Source: a bacterium
GTDB lineage: Bacteria; Verrucomicrobiota; Verrucomicrobiia; Limisphaerales; UBA11358
Length of the DNA: 64,000 bases
Direction of reading: 5' to 3'
Assembly: GCA_021780905.1 (NCBI GenBank)
Contig: JAJXXW010000028.1
Coordinates: forward strand, 62,001 to 126,000
Under the pieces are notes generated by a model that did no database searches, was not told the DNA's origin, and saw only the letters and a program-made list of their open reading frames with translations. The position numbers and the translations under genes are program-made. This document shows, in pieces, positions 17,816 to 26,853 of the stretch. Every line of letters begins with the position of its first letter. Positions within the stretch are counted from its first letter, which is position 1.

Positions 17816-18427
17816 TTAACCCGCAAACGTCACGCTGACGATGTCGCTCGGAATGCCAATCTGGTCATCGCCCCAAAGGCCGAAGGCCTGGTATTCCCGC
17901 ACCTCGGATTGGCCGGGCACAGCCAGCGGCGTGTGGTCGTCGTAGGGCGAGTTGGTGTCGCGGGAGACAAACTTCCACGCGATCTGGCCCTTGAGCCGCG
18001 AATACAGGTTGATGCCGTCCGCGCCGTTTTTGGTGAACTTGATGCGCACATAGCCGCTGAAGGCCGTCACGGTGATCTGCGCCTGATAGGTTTCGGGATG
18101 GAACGGCGCACTGCCGCTGACAATTTGCAGTTCGGTGGCGATGGCGTCGGTCATGCCGTCGGTGACTTTCCATTTGGCAATCTCGCCGCGCAGGCCGGCA
18201 AGGCTGGTGTCCATCTGGGTTTGCTTGGCCTGGGACGCGGCGAGCCAGACGTTTTTGGCCTGATCCGCCGTCTGCATGGCCGTGAGCAGCGCCTCACACC
18301 AGCCGGTGATGTTGGTCAGCCGTGCCGGCGTGATTTCAAGTTCGGTGACGTGCTTGGGCACGTCCGTCTTGAGGTTGATGAGCCAGTTTTTCAGGCCGCC
18401 ATCGGTGGTAGGAACATAGTCTGCCAT
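17816..18427 (-). CDS. Conserved-looking hypothetical protein
   Basis: 203 residues, no signal peptide. The first 110 residues are helical (LKNWLINLKTDVPKHV; AMQTADQAKNVWLAASQAK), followed by a beta-rich domain (YQAQITVTAFSGYVRIKFTK; YSRLKGQIAWKFVSRDTNSP; DIVSVTFAG) that looks like a small beta-sandwich. I do not recognise the family. The gene has a good terminator and is isolated, with repeats on one side and a long inverted repeat on the other. Composition matches the GC-rich chromosome. A structural or carbohydrate-binding role is possible but unsupported. Confidence 0.7.
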   Translation of the reverse strand: MADYVPTTDGGLKNWLINLKTDVPKHVTELEITPARLTNITGWCEALLTAMQTADQAKNVWLAASQAKQTQMDTSLAGLRGEIAKWKVTDGMTDAIATELQIVSGSAPFHPETYQAQITVTAFSGYVRIKFTKNGADGINLYSRLKGQIAWKFVSRDTNSPYDDHTPLAVPGQSEVREYQAFGLWGDDQIGIPSDIVSVTFAG

Positions 18428-18696
18428 AGTTTTGCTCCGTTTCTGCTCCGGCCAGTGGCCGGTTTGGTTTTTGTTTGTCCCGAACCCTCCATTTTGGGCC
18501 GGGATGAATTTATTGACACGTCCCGAAGTTATTAGAACTTCTAAAACTATCTAGTAGTTGCATTTTTCAGTTTGTAATATACAGATGATTAGACAGAAGT
18601 GTTTCTAGTTTTGGCGGCAAATTGGGTGGGAAAGCGCCTTGTTTCCGGGTCTATTTCAGAAATATCTCAGGAAATTTTAGAAAATCCCACGGGCCG

Positions 18697-18937
18697 GACG
18701 GAAGTTGGGCGGGCGGCGGGCGAAATGTCCGGGGATATTTCCGGTTTGCTCCGGGGTCGCGACAGAAATGGCTCGGGACATTTTGCTCCCCACCGGGGAC
18801 ACGGCGGAAGTTGCCCCGGCAACTTTGCCCGGCGCCCAAGGGTGGAACGGAAATTTCCCCGGCCACAACGCTCCGCTCCGGGGAGATTTCACTCCCAGCC
18901 GAAGACATTTCTCCGCCTGCCCGCCAAACTTCCGGCG
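18697..18937. repeat. Long imperfect inverted repeat (about 240 bp) in a 600-bp gene-free stretch
   Basis: Outer arms (18703-18732, GGAAGTTGGGCGGG...GAAATGTC, and 18901-18931 in reverse) match at most positions after reverse complementing. The exact centre is the perfect palindrome AAGTTGCC-CC-GGCAACTT (18808-18825). Sequence between arms and centre also pairs, with mismatches (CTCGGGACATTTTGCTCC against CCGGGGAAATTTCCGTTCC). The element would fold into one long hairpin. Open frames on both strands here are explained by the symmetry. It could be a MITE-like element or a structured RNA. The rest of 18428-19044 shows nothing recognisable. Confidence 0.6.
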
Positions 18938-19044
18938 ACGCCATTCACTTTGGGTATTCGTATCTGGCTGGGCGATAATCTGCTTTGCCGGCGTAACGAT
19001 TCATTCGACTTTTAACCTACCGAATGGTAGGATGGCGAGCCTGT

Positions 19045-20379
19045 ATGAAAAAACTGACGCTGTTTTCGCTGGTTCTCGGTTTCGCCCTGGGGGTCGCCGC
19101 CGCTGACACCAACGCGCCCGCGTGGCTGTCGCGCCCGCTGTCCCTGGCCGACGCGCTGAACACCGCGCTGACGCAGAACGCGACCATTCTGAAGGCCAAG
19201 AACGATCTCGAAGCCTCGCACGGCCTGGTGGTGCAGACGCGCGCGGTGGTGCTACCGCAACTGCAGGCCAGCGGCAAATATCAGAACCAGGAAATCACCT
19301 TGTCTCCCAGCGGCGTGCCCTTCGCGGTGCCGCATCAGAATTGGAATGGCGGCGTCCAGATCAGCCAGGCCATCTACGAGGGCGGCAAGCTGCGCGCCGC
19401 CATCCAAGCCGCGCGGGCGACGGATCAGCAGGCCATCGCGCAATACGACACGGTGGTGGCCGACACCTTGTTGAACGTGCGGCTGGCGTATTACGACGTG
19501 CTGCTGGCCGCGCAGCAAATCATCGTTCACGAGGCCTCGGTAAATCTGCTGCAAAAGGAGTTGGACGACCAGCAGCGCCGCTATGACGCCGGCACCGTGC
19601 CGCATTTCAACGTGCTGCGCGCCGAGGTGGCCGTGGCCAACGAACGGCCGAACCTCATTCACGCCCGCAACCAGCATCGCATCGCCAAAAACAATCTCTC
19701 CAACCTGCTCGGCTACAATCTGCCGCGCGCGGTCTGGGAAAATCTGCCGCTCAACCTCACCGACAATTTCGACACCGCGCCGTGGAACGTGGTGCTGCCC
19801 GACGCCATCCAGCAGGCGCTGGCGCGGCGCACGGAACTGCTCGCGCTGCGCAAGCAAACCGAACTGCAGCAGCTCAACATCGTCAACGCCAAGTCGGGCT
19901 ACAAGCCGACGGTGCAGGTGTTTGCCGGCTATAACTGGATCAATAATCCGTTCAGCGCCGATGTAGGCAGCGAACTGGACGGCTGGAACGCCGGCGCGCA
20001 GATGAGCTGGGCCATCTTCGACGGGTTGCTGACGCACGGCAAAGTCGTGCAGGCCAATGCGCAGTATGCCCACGCCCAGACCGACCTCGCCGACCAGTCC
20101 CGCCAGATCGAACTCGCCGTGCGCACGGCGTATTCCGATTTCATCGAGGTGCGGGAGGTTTTGGATTCACAGGCAAAAGTTCAGGAGGAAGCCGATGAGG
20201 CGTTGCGCGAAGCCAACGCCCGCGCCGAGGCTGGCACCGGCACGCAACTCGACGTGCTGGACGCCGAAACCTCGCTCACGCAGGCGCGCACGACGCAAAT
20301 CACGGCCCAGCACGATTACGCCGCCGCGCGCGCCCGGCTGGAACGGGCCATCGGCGCGGATCTGGTGCCGCTGAAATAA
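19045..20379 (+). CDS. TolC-family outer-membrane efflux protein
   Basis: 444 residues: signal peptide MKKLTLFSLVLGFALGVAAA, then the two repeated halves of the TolC barrel/coiled-coil fold (LSLADALNTALTQNATILKAK; LLNVRLAYYDVLLAAQQI; then ALARRTELLALRKQTE and QIELAVRTAYSDFIEVREVL), ending with LDAETSLTQARTTQ. It forms the outer-membrane exit duct for RND, MFS or ABC exporters. The ATG at 19045 is chosen because the signal peptide starts there. No inner-membrane pump or adaptor gene is adjacent; purH follows after about 80 bases. The substrate cannot be predicted. Confidence 0.9.
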   Translation: MKKLTLFSLVLGFALGVAAADTNAPAWLSRPLSLADALNTALTQNATILKAKNDLEASHGLVVQTRAVVLPQLQASGKYQNQEITLSPSGVPFAVPHQNWNGGVQISQAIYEGGKLRAAIQAARATDQQAIAQYDTVVADTLLNVRLAYYDVLLAAQQIIVHEASVNLLQKELDDQQRRYDAGTVPHFNVLRAEVAVANERPNLIHARNQHRIAKNNLSNLLGYNLPRAVWENLPLNLTDNFDTAPWNVVLPDAIQQALARRTELLALRKQTELQQLNIVNAKSGYKPTVQVFAGYNWINNPFSADVGSELDGWNAGAQMSWAIFDGLLTHGKVVQANAQYAHAQTDLADQSRQIELAVRTAYSDFIEVREVLDSQAKVQEEADEALREANARAEAGTGTQLDVLDAETSLTQARTTQITAQHDYAAARARLERAIGADLVPLK

Positions 20380-20461
20380 TTTCACCGCGCGAACATAAAT
20401 TGATTTTGAAAAATCAATTTGCCGGTTGCGGTGACGCCGGCTTTCGCGGATTTTATTGCGC

Positions 20462-22009
20462 GTGAAAATTCAACGCGCCCTGCTTTCGGTTTCCGACAAA
20501 ACCGGCCTCGTGGCCTTCGCCCAAATCCTCGCCGCCGCCGGCGTCGAACTCATCTCCACCGGCGGCACCGCCAAGGCGCTCCGCGAAGCCGGCCTCGCGG
20601 TGAAGGACATTAGCGAGCACACCGGCTTTCCCGAAATGCTCGATGGCCGCGTGAAGACGCTGCATCCGCTCGTCCACGGCGGCCTGCTCTACATTCGCGG
20701 CAACGCCACGCACGAGGCGGCGGTCAAACAGCACGCCATCCAGCCGATTGATCTCGTCGTCGTGAATCTGTATCCGTTCGAGGCCACCGTCGCCAAGCCG
20801 GATGTGAAGCTGCATGACGCGATTGAAAACATTGACATCGGCGGGCCTTCGATGCTTCGCAGCGCGGCGAAGAATCACGACAGCGTGACGGTCATCGTGG
20901 ACCCGTTTGATTATGCGGAAGTGGCGAAACAAATTTCCGAAACCGGCAACACCACTTTGGAACTCCGCCGCAAGCTCTGCGCGAAAGTCTATGCGCGCAC
21001 CGCCGCCTACGACGCCGCCATCGCCACGCATCTGCAAAGGGAATTTGCCGCCGACAAGACGGCGCTGCCGCAGGTGCTGACGATTTCCGCCCCGCTGGCG
21101 CAGCCGCTGCGCTACGGCGAAAATCCGCACCAGACGGCGGCGCTTTACGGCAAGTTCCACGACTTTTTCCAGCAGCTCCATGGCAAGGAACTTTCCTACA
21201 ACAATATTTTGGACCTCACGGCGGCGGCGGCGCTGATCGCAGAATTCAAAAACGACCGGCCAACCTTGGCGATTTTGAAGCACACGAATCCGTGCGGCGT
21301 CGGCCAGGGCGCGAATCTGCGCGAGGCGTGGGACAAAGCTTTTGCGACGGACAAACAGGCACCGTTTGGCGGCATCATCGCGGTGAACCAGACGCTCGAC
21401 GGCGCTTGCGCGGAGGCGATCTCGGAAATCTTCAGCGAGGTCATCGTCGCGCCGGAATTCTCGGCGGCGGCGCTGGAGATTTTGCAGAAGAAAAAAAATC
21501 TCCGGCTGCTGCAAATCCAGAAATGCCCGCTGTCGGCGCAGCCGTGGGACCTGCGCAGTGTCGGCGCGGATTCCTTCCTGCTCCAGCAGCGCGATTTGAA
21601 GGTGACGAAAGCGGCGGATTTGAAAATCGTCACGAAGCGGCAGCCGACGGAAGCGGAATTGAAAGCGATGACCTTCGGCTGGCGTGTGGTGAAACACTTG
21701 AAATCAAACGCGATTCTCTACGTCGGCGATGGCCGGACGCTCGGCACCGGCGCGGGCCAGATGAGCCGCGTGGACAGCAGCCGCATCGCCGTCTGGAAAG
21801 CGGGCGAGGCCAAACTGCCGCTCGCCGGCAGTGTGGTTTGCAGCGACGCGTTTTTCCCGTTCCCCGATGGTCTCCTCGCGGCGGCGGACGCGGGCGCGAC
21901 GGCGGCGATCCAGCCGGGCGGCTCGGTGAAGGACGCGGAGGTCATTGCGGCGGCGGACGCGCGCGGGATGGCGATGGCGTTCACCGGCGCGCGGCATTTC
22001 CGGCATTGA
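20462..22009 (+). CDS. purH: Bifunctional AICAR transformylase / IMP cyclohydrolase PurH
   Basis: 515 residues catalysing the last two steps of purine synthesis: formyl transfer to AICAR, then ring closure to IMP. The N-terminal MGS-like cyclohydrolase domain shows [19 protein letters not shown] and [13 protein letters not shown]. The transformylase domain shows RYGENPHQ, the catalytic KHTNPCG (His274), [10 protein letters not shown] and the closing [12 protein letters not shown]. The start is GTG at 20462 ([15 protein letters not shown]) or TTG at 20456. Length agrees with the family. A strong terminator follows. The protein is complete. Confidence 0.96.
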   Translation: MKIQRALLSVSDKTGLVAFAQILAAAGVELISTGGTAKALREAGLAVKDISEHTGFPEMLDGRVKTLHPLVHGGLLYIRGNATHEAAVKQHAIQPIDLVVVNLYPFEATVAKPDVKLHDAIENIDIGGPSMLRSAAKNHDSVTVIVDPFDYAEVAKQISETGNTTLELRRKLCAKVYARTAAYDAAIATHLQREFAADKTALPQVLTISAPLAQPLRYGENPHQTAALYGKFHDFFQQLHGKELSYNNILDLTAAAALIAEFKNDRPTLAILKHTNPCGVGQGANLREAWDKAFATDKQAPFGGIIAVNQTLDGACAEAISEIFSEVIVAPEFSAAALEILQKKKNLRLLQIQKCPLSAQPWDLRSVGADSFLLQQRDLKVTKAADLKIVTKRQPTEAELKAMTFGWRVVKHLKSNAILYVGDGRTLGTGAGQMSRVDSSRIAVWKAGEAKLPLAGSVVCSDAFFPFPDGLLAAADAGATAAIQPGGSVKDAEVIAAADARGMAMAFTGARHFRH

Positions 22010-22051
22010 AATCCGGCCCGCGAGGACGCCCGTCCCACCCATTCATTTCAA

Positions 22052-22081
22052 CCACGCGAAATCAATGCGCGTGGTTTTTTA
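22052..22081 (+). terminator. Terminator after purH, shared with the converging FHA gene
   Basis: CCACGCG / CGCGTGG stem with a 9-base loop followed by TTTTTT. The FHA gene on the other strand ends at 22079, so the hairpin may serve both directions. Confidence 0.85.
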
Positions 22082-22468
22082 TTTCAGCAACCGGTAGATC
22101 AGGAAGAACTGGAAAGCTGTAATGCCGGCGAGCAGGAGCCAGACGGAAAATTCGCGCAGGCGGAGTCCGCGCTGGAGCGGCGCGGCGAGCCAGAACTGGA
22201 TTTTGGCGGAGCCAAAGGCGATGACGTCGCCGTTGCGCAGGCGGGCGGATTGTTCCGGCTCCGCATTGATGGTGGCGCAGGCGTCTGGCGCGGCGTGGAG
22301 CCGAAAGCCTGCCGACGGGTCGAATTCCAAGGTTAGGTGCTGGTCCCAGACGCCGGGAGCTTCGAGACGCAAATCATTTTCCGGCGCGCGGCCGATGCGG
22401 AAAGGGAAACGGCGGACGACTAGAGTGTCACCCGCCGTCTGTCCGGAGAGAATTTTCAGTTGAATCAT
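22079..22468 (-). CDS. FHA-domain protein with C-terminal membrane anchor
   Basis: 129 residues. The FHA phosphothreonine-binding fold is visible: FRIGRAPENDLRLEAPGV (the GR..END..L motif), DQHLTLEF in place of the usual SR.H.., and LRNGDVIAFGSAKIQF. A single C-terminal helix (LLLAGITAFQFFLIYRLL) would anchor it with the FHA domain in the cytoplasm. Its ATG overlaps the stop of the Wza-like gene (TGATG), so translation is probably coupled. Position at the end of an exopolysaccharide operon with a tyrosine kinase suggests it reads a phosphorylation state in that system, which is inference. Confidence 0.85.
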   Translation of the reverse strand: MIQLKILSGQTAGDTLVVRRFPFRIGRAPENDLRLEAPGVWDQHLTLEFDPSAGFRLHAAPDACATINAEPEQSARLRNGDVIAFGSAKIQFWLAAPLQRGLRLREFSVWLLLAGITAFQFFLIYRLLK

Positions 22469-23094
22469 CAGAAAATCCGGCGGCTCACTTCAATCTGGTC
22501 GCCGGGATAAACGGGCGGGTCGGGATCCTTGCCTTCGAGGATGCGGTTGACATTGAGCTTGAACCGGTCGCCGTTGACGCGGATCAGCCAGACCTTGCTG
22601 CGTTTGGCAAAGTCGGTAAAGTCGCCAGCGGAGGTGATGGCCTTGCTCACGGTGATCGGCCCGGCGTAAATCAGGCGGCCGGGCGACCGGACCTCGCCGC
22701 GAATATAATAGACGCGGTCGCTGCTCGTCGTCACGGTGACGTTCAGGTGCAGATAAATTTTCGGAACGTAAAGGTCGTGGATGGTGTCTTCGAGTTCGCC
22801 GATGGTTTTGCCGGCGGCTTTGACGTCACCAATGTCCGGCATCGAGATGGTGCCGTCTTCCTTGATGGGCTTGTTCAACGGTTCCAACGGGGTCGGCAGA
22901 CCGGAAAAGCTGATGGAAACTATGTCGCCAACGTGCAGGCGGGGAACATTGGCTTCGCCGGGATTGCTGACAAAGCGTGGCGGAGCCATCGGATCCGGCT
23001 TGCTGGCGGACGTGGAACAACCGGCCAAAGCCAGTGTCAACACAGGCAGCAACCAAAGAAATTGGCATGCGGAGAAAACGGATTTTGGTTTCAT
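22468..23094 (-). CDS. Wza-type polysaccharide export lipoprotein
   Basis: 208 residues. Signal sequence with lipobox LALAGCSTS, then the Poly_export domain (LHVGDIVSISFSG; KPIKEDGTISMPDIGDVKAAGKT; VTTSSDRVYYIRGEV) and a SLBB-like second part (PGRLIYAGPITVSKAITSAG; YPGDQIEVSRR). It forms the outer-membrane polysaccharide export channel together with the Wzz/kinase protein encoded just upstream (36-base gap). It is shorter than E. coli Wza (about 380 residues) and has one SLBB repeat, as in many minimal export proteins. The preceding TTG was rejected as start in favour of the ATG. Confidence 0.9.
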   Translation of the reverse strand: MKPKSVFSACQFLWLLPVLTLALAGCSTSASKPDPMAPPRFVSNPGEANVPRLHVGDIVSISFSGLPTPLEPLNKPIKEDGTISMPDIGDVKAAGKTIGELEDTIHDLYVPKIYLHLNVTVTTSSDRVYYIRGEVRSPGRLIYAGPITVSKAITSAGDFTDFAKRSKVWLIRVNGDRFKLNVNRILEGKDPDPPVYPGDQIEVSRRIF

Positions 23095-23130
23095 CAAATA
23101 AAAAATTTCAGCATCGCGGCGGAAGGGAGG

Positions 23131-25296
23131 TCAGTATTTTTGCTTGATCTCGGTGTCGCCGGCGGGAGTTTGAGCGGCCTTGGCGTCGGCTTCCTGCTCG
23201 CTGGGGTTGCGGGAGTAGTAATAATCGTGATAGTAGCCGCTGTAGTAGTAATAGCCCTCGTCCTGCGACATATTGATGTTGTTGAGAACGATGCCGACAA
23301 AATTGCCGCCGACCTTCTCGATCATCTGCTTGGCGCGGATGGTCATCGGCTGCGGATAGCGGCGGTATTGGATCACCTGCATCACTAGGTCCACTTCGCT
23401 GGCGAGAATGGATGCGTCGCTGACGCCAAGAATCGGCGGTGAATCGAAGAAGATGAAATCGTAACGTTGCTTCAGCTCGGCGATCATCTCCTTCATCTGG
23501 CCCGAACCCAAAATGCCCATGGAGCTGTTTGGCAGCTTGCCGCTGGCCATGAAATCCAGATTAGGCACGTTGGTCGTCTGGACAATTTCCGCAATGGTGT
23601 TTTGCTTGAGCAGGTAGTTGGTCAACCCCAGATTGTTGGTCACCTTTAACAATTTGTGCAGCGTCGGGCGGCGCAAATCGGAGTCCACGATAAGCACGCG
23701 GCTGCCGGCCTGGGCAAATACGGTGGCCAAATTGATGCCGGTGGTGGACTTGCCCTCGCCCGCGCCGGCGCTGACGATGACGATGGTGTTGAGCGTTTCC
23801 TCCTTTCGGGTGAACAGTAGATTGGTCCGCAGCACGCGGTAGGCTTCGGCGTGCTTGCTCTCGGAACCCTCGTCCATGAGATAGCCGATATTTTGCGGGA
23901 TGACGCCCAGCACGGGCGCCTGGAACGTCCGCTCCACGTCGTCAATCGTCTTGACGCTGGTGTCAAGATATTCAATGAAGAACGCCAGACCGATGCCCAT
24001 GACCAGGCCGAAGACCAAGCCGAGAGCGATGTTGACCGGCTTGTTGGGCTTGACGGGCGTTGTCGGGATTTCGGCCGGGTCGGTGACCCGCACCATGGTG
24101 GTTTTGGGAATCACCGCCTCAAGTTTTTCTGCTTCAATTTTCGTGTAAAGCAGATTGTGCATACTGCGCAACTGCTCAAGGTCGCGCTTGGCATTGTAGT
24201 AAGGCTGGCGCTGGGCCGATTCATTCATGTCCCTCGCTTTGGCGCCATCCACTGACCTGGTCAGCGCGTCCAGCGCGGCTTTTTTGGAGCTGACCTGGCT
24301 GTCCAGGCTGGAAAGAATGCCGGCGATGCGGTCGTCAATCTGCCGGTTCAAAGTGTCAATCAGGGACTGAACCCGGGTCACGTTGAGGTTGTTCGTCGGA
24401 TAATCCACTTTCAGCGTGCCAATTTGTTGTTGCGCATCGTGCAGTTTGGCCAGGAGATCAACCAGGGCGCCGTCGTTGACCACGTTGGGCAGCACGTCCC
24501 GCAGCTTGTTGTTGTCAAAAGACTTCAACTGGGCGAGCTGGTTGGACTGATCCACGTAGGCGGTTTCGTTCTGGATCATCTGCTGGTGCAACGACTGAAG
24601 CATTTCGGTGGTCAGCGAAGGCGTGTAGCCCTGGGCGTCGGCCTGATCCATGGTGATCCCCAAGCTGCGCCGGAGGACATCAATCTGCTGCTGCGCCTGT
24701 TGAATCTGGTTGGACTCGTCAAGATACTGGTTCTCCAGAACCTCAATGCCCTTCTCCGAGATTTCCCGGCGCGTATTGATCCGGTAGCTTTTGTAGGCGT
24801 CGGCCACGGCATTGGCCAGCCGGGCCGCCTCTTTGGGATCGTCGCTGTAAACCGTGATGGAAATGATCTTGGTGTTGCGCACCGGTGCGAGGGCCAGCCG
24901 TCCACGCAGAATATTCATGGTCTCCGTGGTCTTGAGTGTCTCGCCGTTGAAATATTTTTTGCCCCATTCGACGTTCAGATTGAGCGACTGGATCACGTTG
25001 CTCAAGATGAGGGTCGAATTCATGATTTCAAAGGTGGTCTGGATGAAGTAAGGGTCGTAGCCGGCTTGCGCCGGCGTGGGAGCGAGGCCGCCGGCCGTGT
25101 CGTTGACCTCGTTTTCCACCCAGATCTTGCAGGTGCTGGAGTAGGATTCCGGCAGGATGAACGTGACCGCCGTGGCGATGATGGCGGTGATGAGAAAAAC
25201 CGTGATGATGATTGCCTTGCGGATCCGGATCACGCGCCAGTAATCCAGAAAATGCAGCTTGGCCTCGGGCGACGCGGTGGGGTTCGGTGAATCCAT
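23131..25296 (-). CDS. Wzz-like chain-length regulator fused to a bacterial tyrosine kinase
   Basis: 721 residues. The N-terminal Wzz domain has its first membrane helix at about residues 30-52 (IIITVFLITAIIATAVTF), a long periplasmic coiled coil, and a second helix near 425 (LGLVFGLVMGIGLAFF). The cytoplasmic BY-kinase shows Walker A SAGAGEGKST (about 510), Walker A' VLIVDSDLRRP (about 535) and Walker B FIFFDSPPIL (about 614). The tail is unusually tyrosine-rich (GYYYYSGYYHDYYYS, about residues 681-697): autophosphorylation sites that in this family control oligomerisation and polymer length. It lies between the beta-barrel gene and the export lipoprotein. Start ATG at 25296 follows a heptamer repeat. 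Confidence 0.93.
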   Translation of the reverse strand: MDSPNPTASPEAKLHFLDYWRVIRIRKAIIITVFLITAIIATAVTFILPESYSSTCKIWVENEVNDTAGGLAPTPAQAGYDPYFIQTTFEIMNSTLILSNVIQSLNLNVEWGKKYFNGETLKTTETMNILRGRLALAPVRNTKIISITVYSDDPKEAARLANAVADAYKSYRINTRREISEKGIEVLENQYLDESNQIQQAQQQIDVLRRSLGITMDQADAQGYTPSLTTEMLQSLHQQMIQNETAYVDQSNQLAQLKSFDNNKLRDVLPNVVNDGALVDLLAKLHDAQQQIGTLKVDYPTNNLNVTRVQSLIDTLNRQIDDRIAGILSSLDSQVSSKKAALDALTRSVDGAKARDMNESAQRQPYYNAKRDLEQLRSMHNLLYTKIEAEKLEAVIPKTTMVRVTDPAEIPTTPVKPNKPVNIALGLVFGLVMGIGLAFFIEYLDTSVKTIDDVERTFQAPVLGVIPQNIGYLMDEGSESKHAEAYRVLRTNLLFTRKEETLNTIVIVSAGAGEGKSTTGINLATVFAQAGSRVLIVDSDLRRPTLHKLLKVTNNLGLTNYLLKQNTIAEIVQTTNVPNLDFMASGKLPNSSMGILGSGQMKEMIAELKQRYDFIFFDSPPILGVSDASILASEVDLVMQVIQYRRYPQPMTIRAKQMIEKVGGNFVGIVLNNINMSQDEGYYYYSGYYHDYYYSRNPSEQEADAKAAQTPAGDTEIKQKY

Positions 25297-25324
25297 AACT
25301 TAAAACTTAAAAGTAAAACGAACC
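25297..25324 (-). repeat. Heptanucleotide repeat abutting the BY-kinase start
   Basis: Units AACTTAA, AACTTAA, AAGTAAA read on the + strand, immediately before the start codon. Period 7 matches eight other tracts in the window. Confidence 0.55.
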
Positions 25325-25382
25325 CGTCAGGGATTTCGGCTCCCCGGCGGGACTAAACGGAGATTTCAGTCATCAACCACGC

Positions 25383-26681
25383 TCAATAAGTCGCCTCCAA
25401 CCCGAGGTAGACCACATTGCGACTGAAGCCGCGCTGATCAACGGTGGATAACAGGTCGGTGAAGTCATAACCGGCGTTCGCGGAAAAATGCTGGTTGATC
25501 ATGTAATCAAAATGAATCCCCGCGCCAACGGTGGTTTCACTCACATTGTTAAACTGACCACCTTGAAAGACGGAGTATTGATAGGTGCCGACCAGGGAAC
25601 CGGACAATTTCGAGGTGATTTGGTGGTTTAAATCCAGGTAAAGGGTGGAGCTTTCCTGATATAGCGTCAACTGACCGTTAGACGCGACTCCGGCAACATC
25701 CGTGGCGTTCTGATCCTGGGTAAAACCAGCCTGCAAGTAGCAGCCTGGCAGATAAGTGTAGGTCAAATTGAGGTTGGCATAAGGCGCAAGCGTATTTTGC
25801 GTGGCGACCGGATCGTTATACGCGTCCGTCAAGGAGGCGCCGACGCGAAAGCTGCCGCTCAAATTGGGGCTGAAAGTTTTGGACAAGCCCACATAGGCAT
25901 AATGCGTGTAGTAATTTCGGGCATCGCTGTAGTAATTGATCACCTTTGGTGGATTGGGCGGATTATTGAGGAGATATGGCGGCGAAATCAAATCATTGAC
26001 CGTATAATTGACCCATGTGAAATCATAGCCAATAAAGGCAATCGTCTCCGGCTGGATTGTCCATTGAAAATCTATCCCAACATCTTGTTGCACCCGGTTC
26101 AAAAGGGCGGCAATGCTGGGATTGTTGGGGGTGCTGACGGGGCTATTGTTGTAATCTATAAAATTATTGCCGTAGTGCGTCGCCGTGCTGAACTGACGTG
26201 TCCACTCCGAATTCAAGGTGACCGTCGCAATGTTGTTCACGTTGTCGCCGTTCACCCGGACCACCGCCCCGCCTTGCACCAACTGGGGATCCTGCCCGAT
26301 GACCAGCGAATCAGAAATCGTCAACTTTTGGCGCTCGTTAAACGAATGGTCCAGCCATAAATCGCCCTGATGGGTATAGTCCAACGGGTCTTGGCCGGTA
26401 TCCTGCCGCTGCTGGTAGTAATACATCCCGAAAGTGTATTTCACACCAAGATCGGTCTGCTGCCTCGCCAAGTTCGCGGATATGGAAGGCGACAGTTCCA
26501 TGCCAAAGCTGCCAACCTTGTTTGGGGTAACCAAGTAATTGTCGTCGTAGAACCCGCGCAGATTCGCCGACACATTCCAGGTTTTGGGGGGGATTCCGGT
26601 GTCCAAGGCCTGCGCAACGGCGGACTGAATGCCGGTGGCACCAACCGCCGCGAGTCCGACCGAAATAAAGGTTTTTTTCAT
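25383..26681 (-). CDS. Outer-membrane beta-barrel protein of the exopolysaccharide operon
   Basis: 432 residues: signal peptide (MKKTFISVGLAAVGATGIQS, cleaved near AVAQA) followed by alternating strands typical of the beta-barrel porin-2 class (SANLRGFYDDNYL; LGVKYTFGMYYYQQRQ; YAYVGLSKTFSPNLSGSFRV; VGAGIHFDYMINQHFSANAG) and a terminal strand ending in aromatic Tyr (VVYLGLEATY). A GGAG ribosome-binding site stands 7 bases before ATG. First gene of the operon barrel, Wzz/kinase, Wza-like, FHA. Homologous barrels occur in EPS loci of delta-proteobacteria and verrucomicrobia, where they are thought to help polymer pass or bind the surface; the exact role is not known. Confidence 0.85.
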   Translation of the reverse strand: MKKTFISVGLAAVGATGIQSAVAQALDTGIPPKTWNVSANLRGFYDDNYLVTPNKVGSFGMELSPSISANLARQQTDLGVKYTFGMYYYQQRQDTGQDPLDYTHQGDLWLDHSFNERQKLTISDSLVIGQDPQLVQGGAVVRVNGDNVNNIATVTLNSEWTRQFSTATHYGNNFIDYNNSPVSTPNNPSIAALLNRVQQDVGIDFQWTIQPETIAFIGYDFTWVNYTVNDLISPPYLLNNPPNPPKVINYYSDARNYYTHYAYVGLSKTFSPNLSGSFRVGASLTDAYNDPVATQNTLAPYANLNLTYTYLPGCYLQAGFTQDQNATDVAGVASNGQLTLYQESSTLYLDLNHQITSKLSGSLVGTYQYSVFQGGQFNNVSETTVGAGIHFDYMINQHFSANAGYDFTDLLSTVDQRGFSRNVVYLGLEATY

Positions 26682-26853
26682 TTTGGCACTCCAGTTCTGA
26701 CCGCCGACAACCCTTTCGTATTCAAAAAGTTTTCCAACGGCCGATTGCCTGTCAAATCTATCAGGTTGGCCAGTGCCGCGTCAAAACAAATTTACCCGAA
26801 TTATTCACCGCCAGAAACGCCGGTTTTCCCTTCAATTACGGCCGCTGACAGCG

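Noticed and set aside
17145..17826. Several small proteins in the palindrome cluster
   Set aside because: They only translate the short repeats; no ribosome-binding sites or domains.
18622..18978. Open frames of 97-118 codons on both strands
   Set aside because: They lie in the long inverted repeat, which produces mirror-image frames; compositions are Gly/Pro/Arg-rich with no start signal.
26682..26853. TTGACA on the reverse strand before the EPS operon
   Set aside because: It resembles a -35 box, but no -10 box lies at 16-18 bases.
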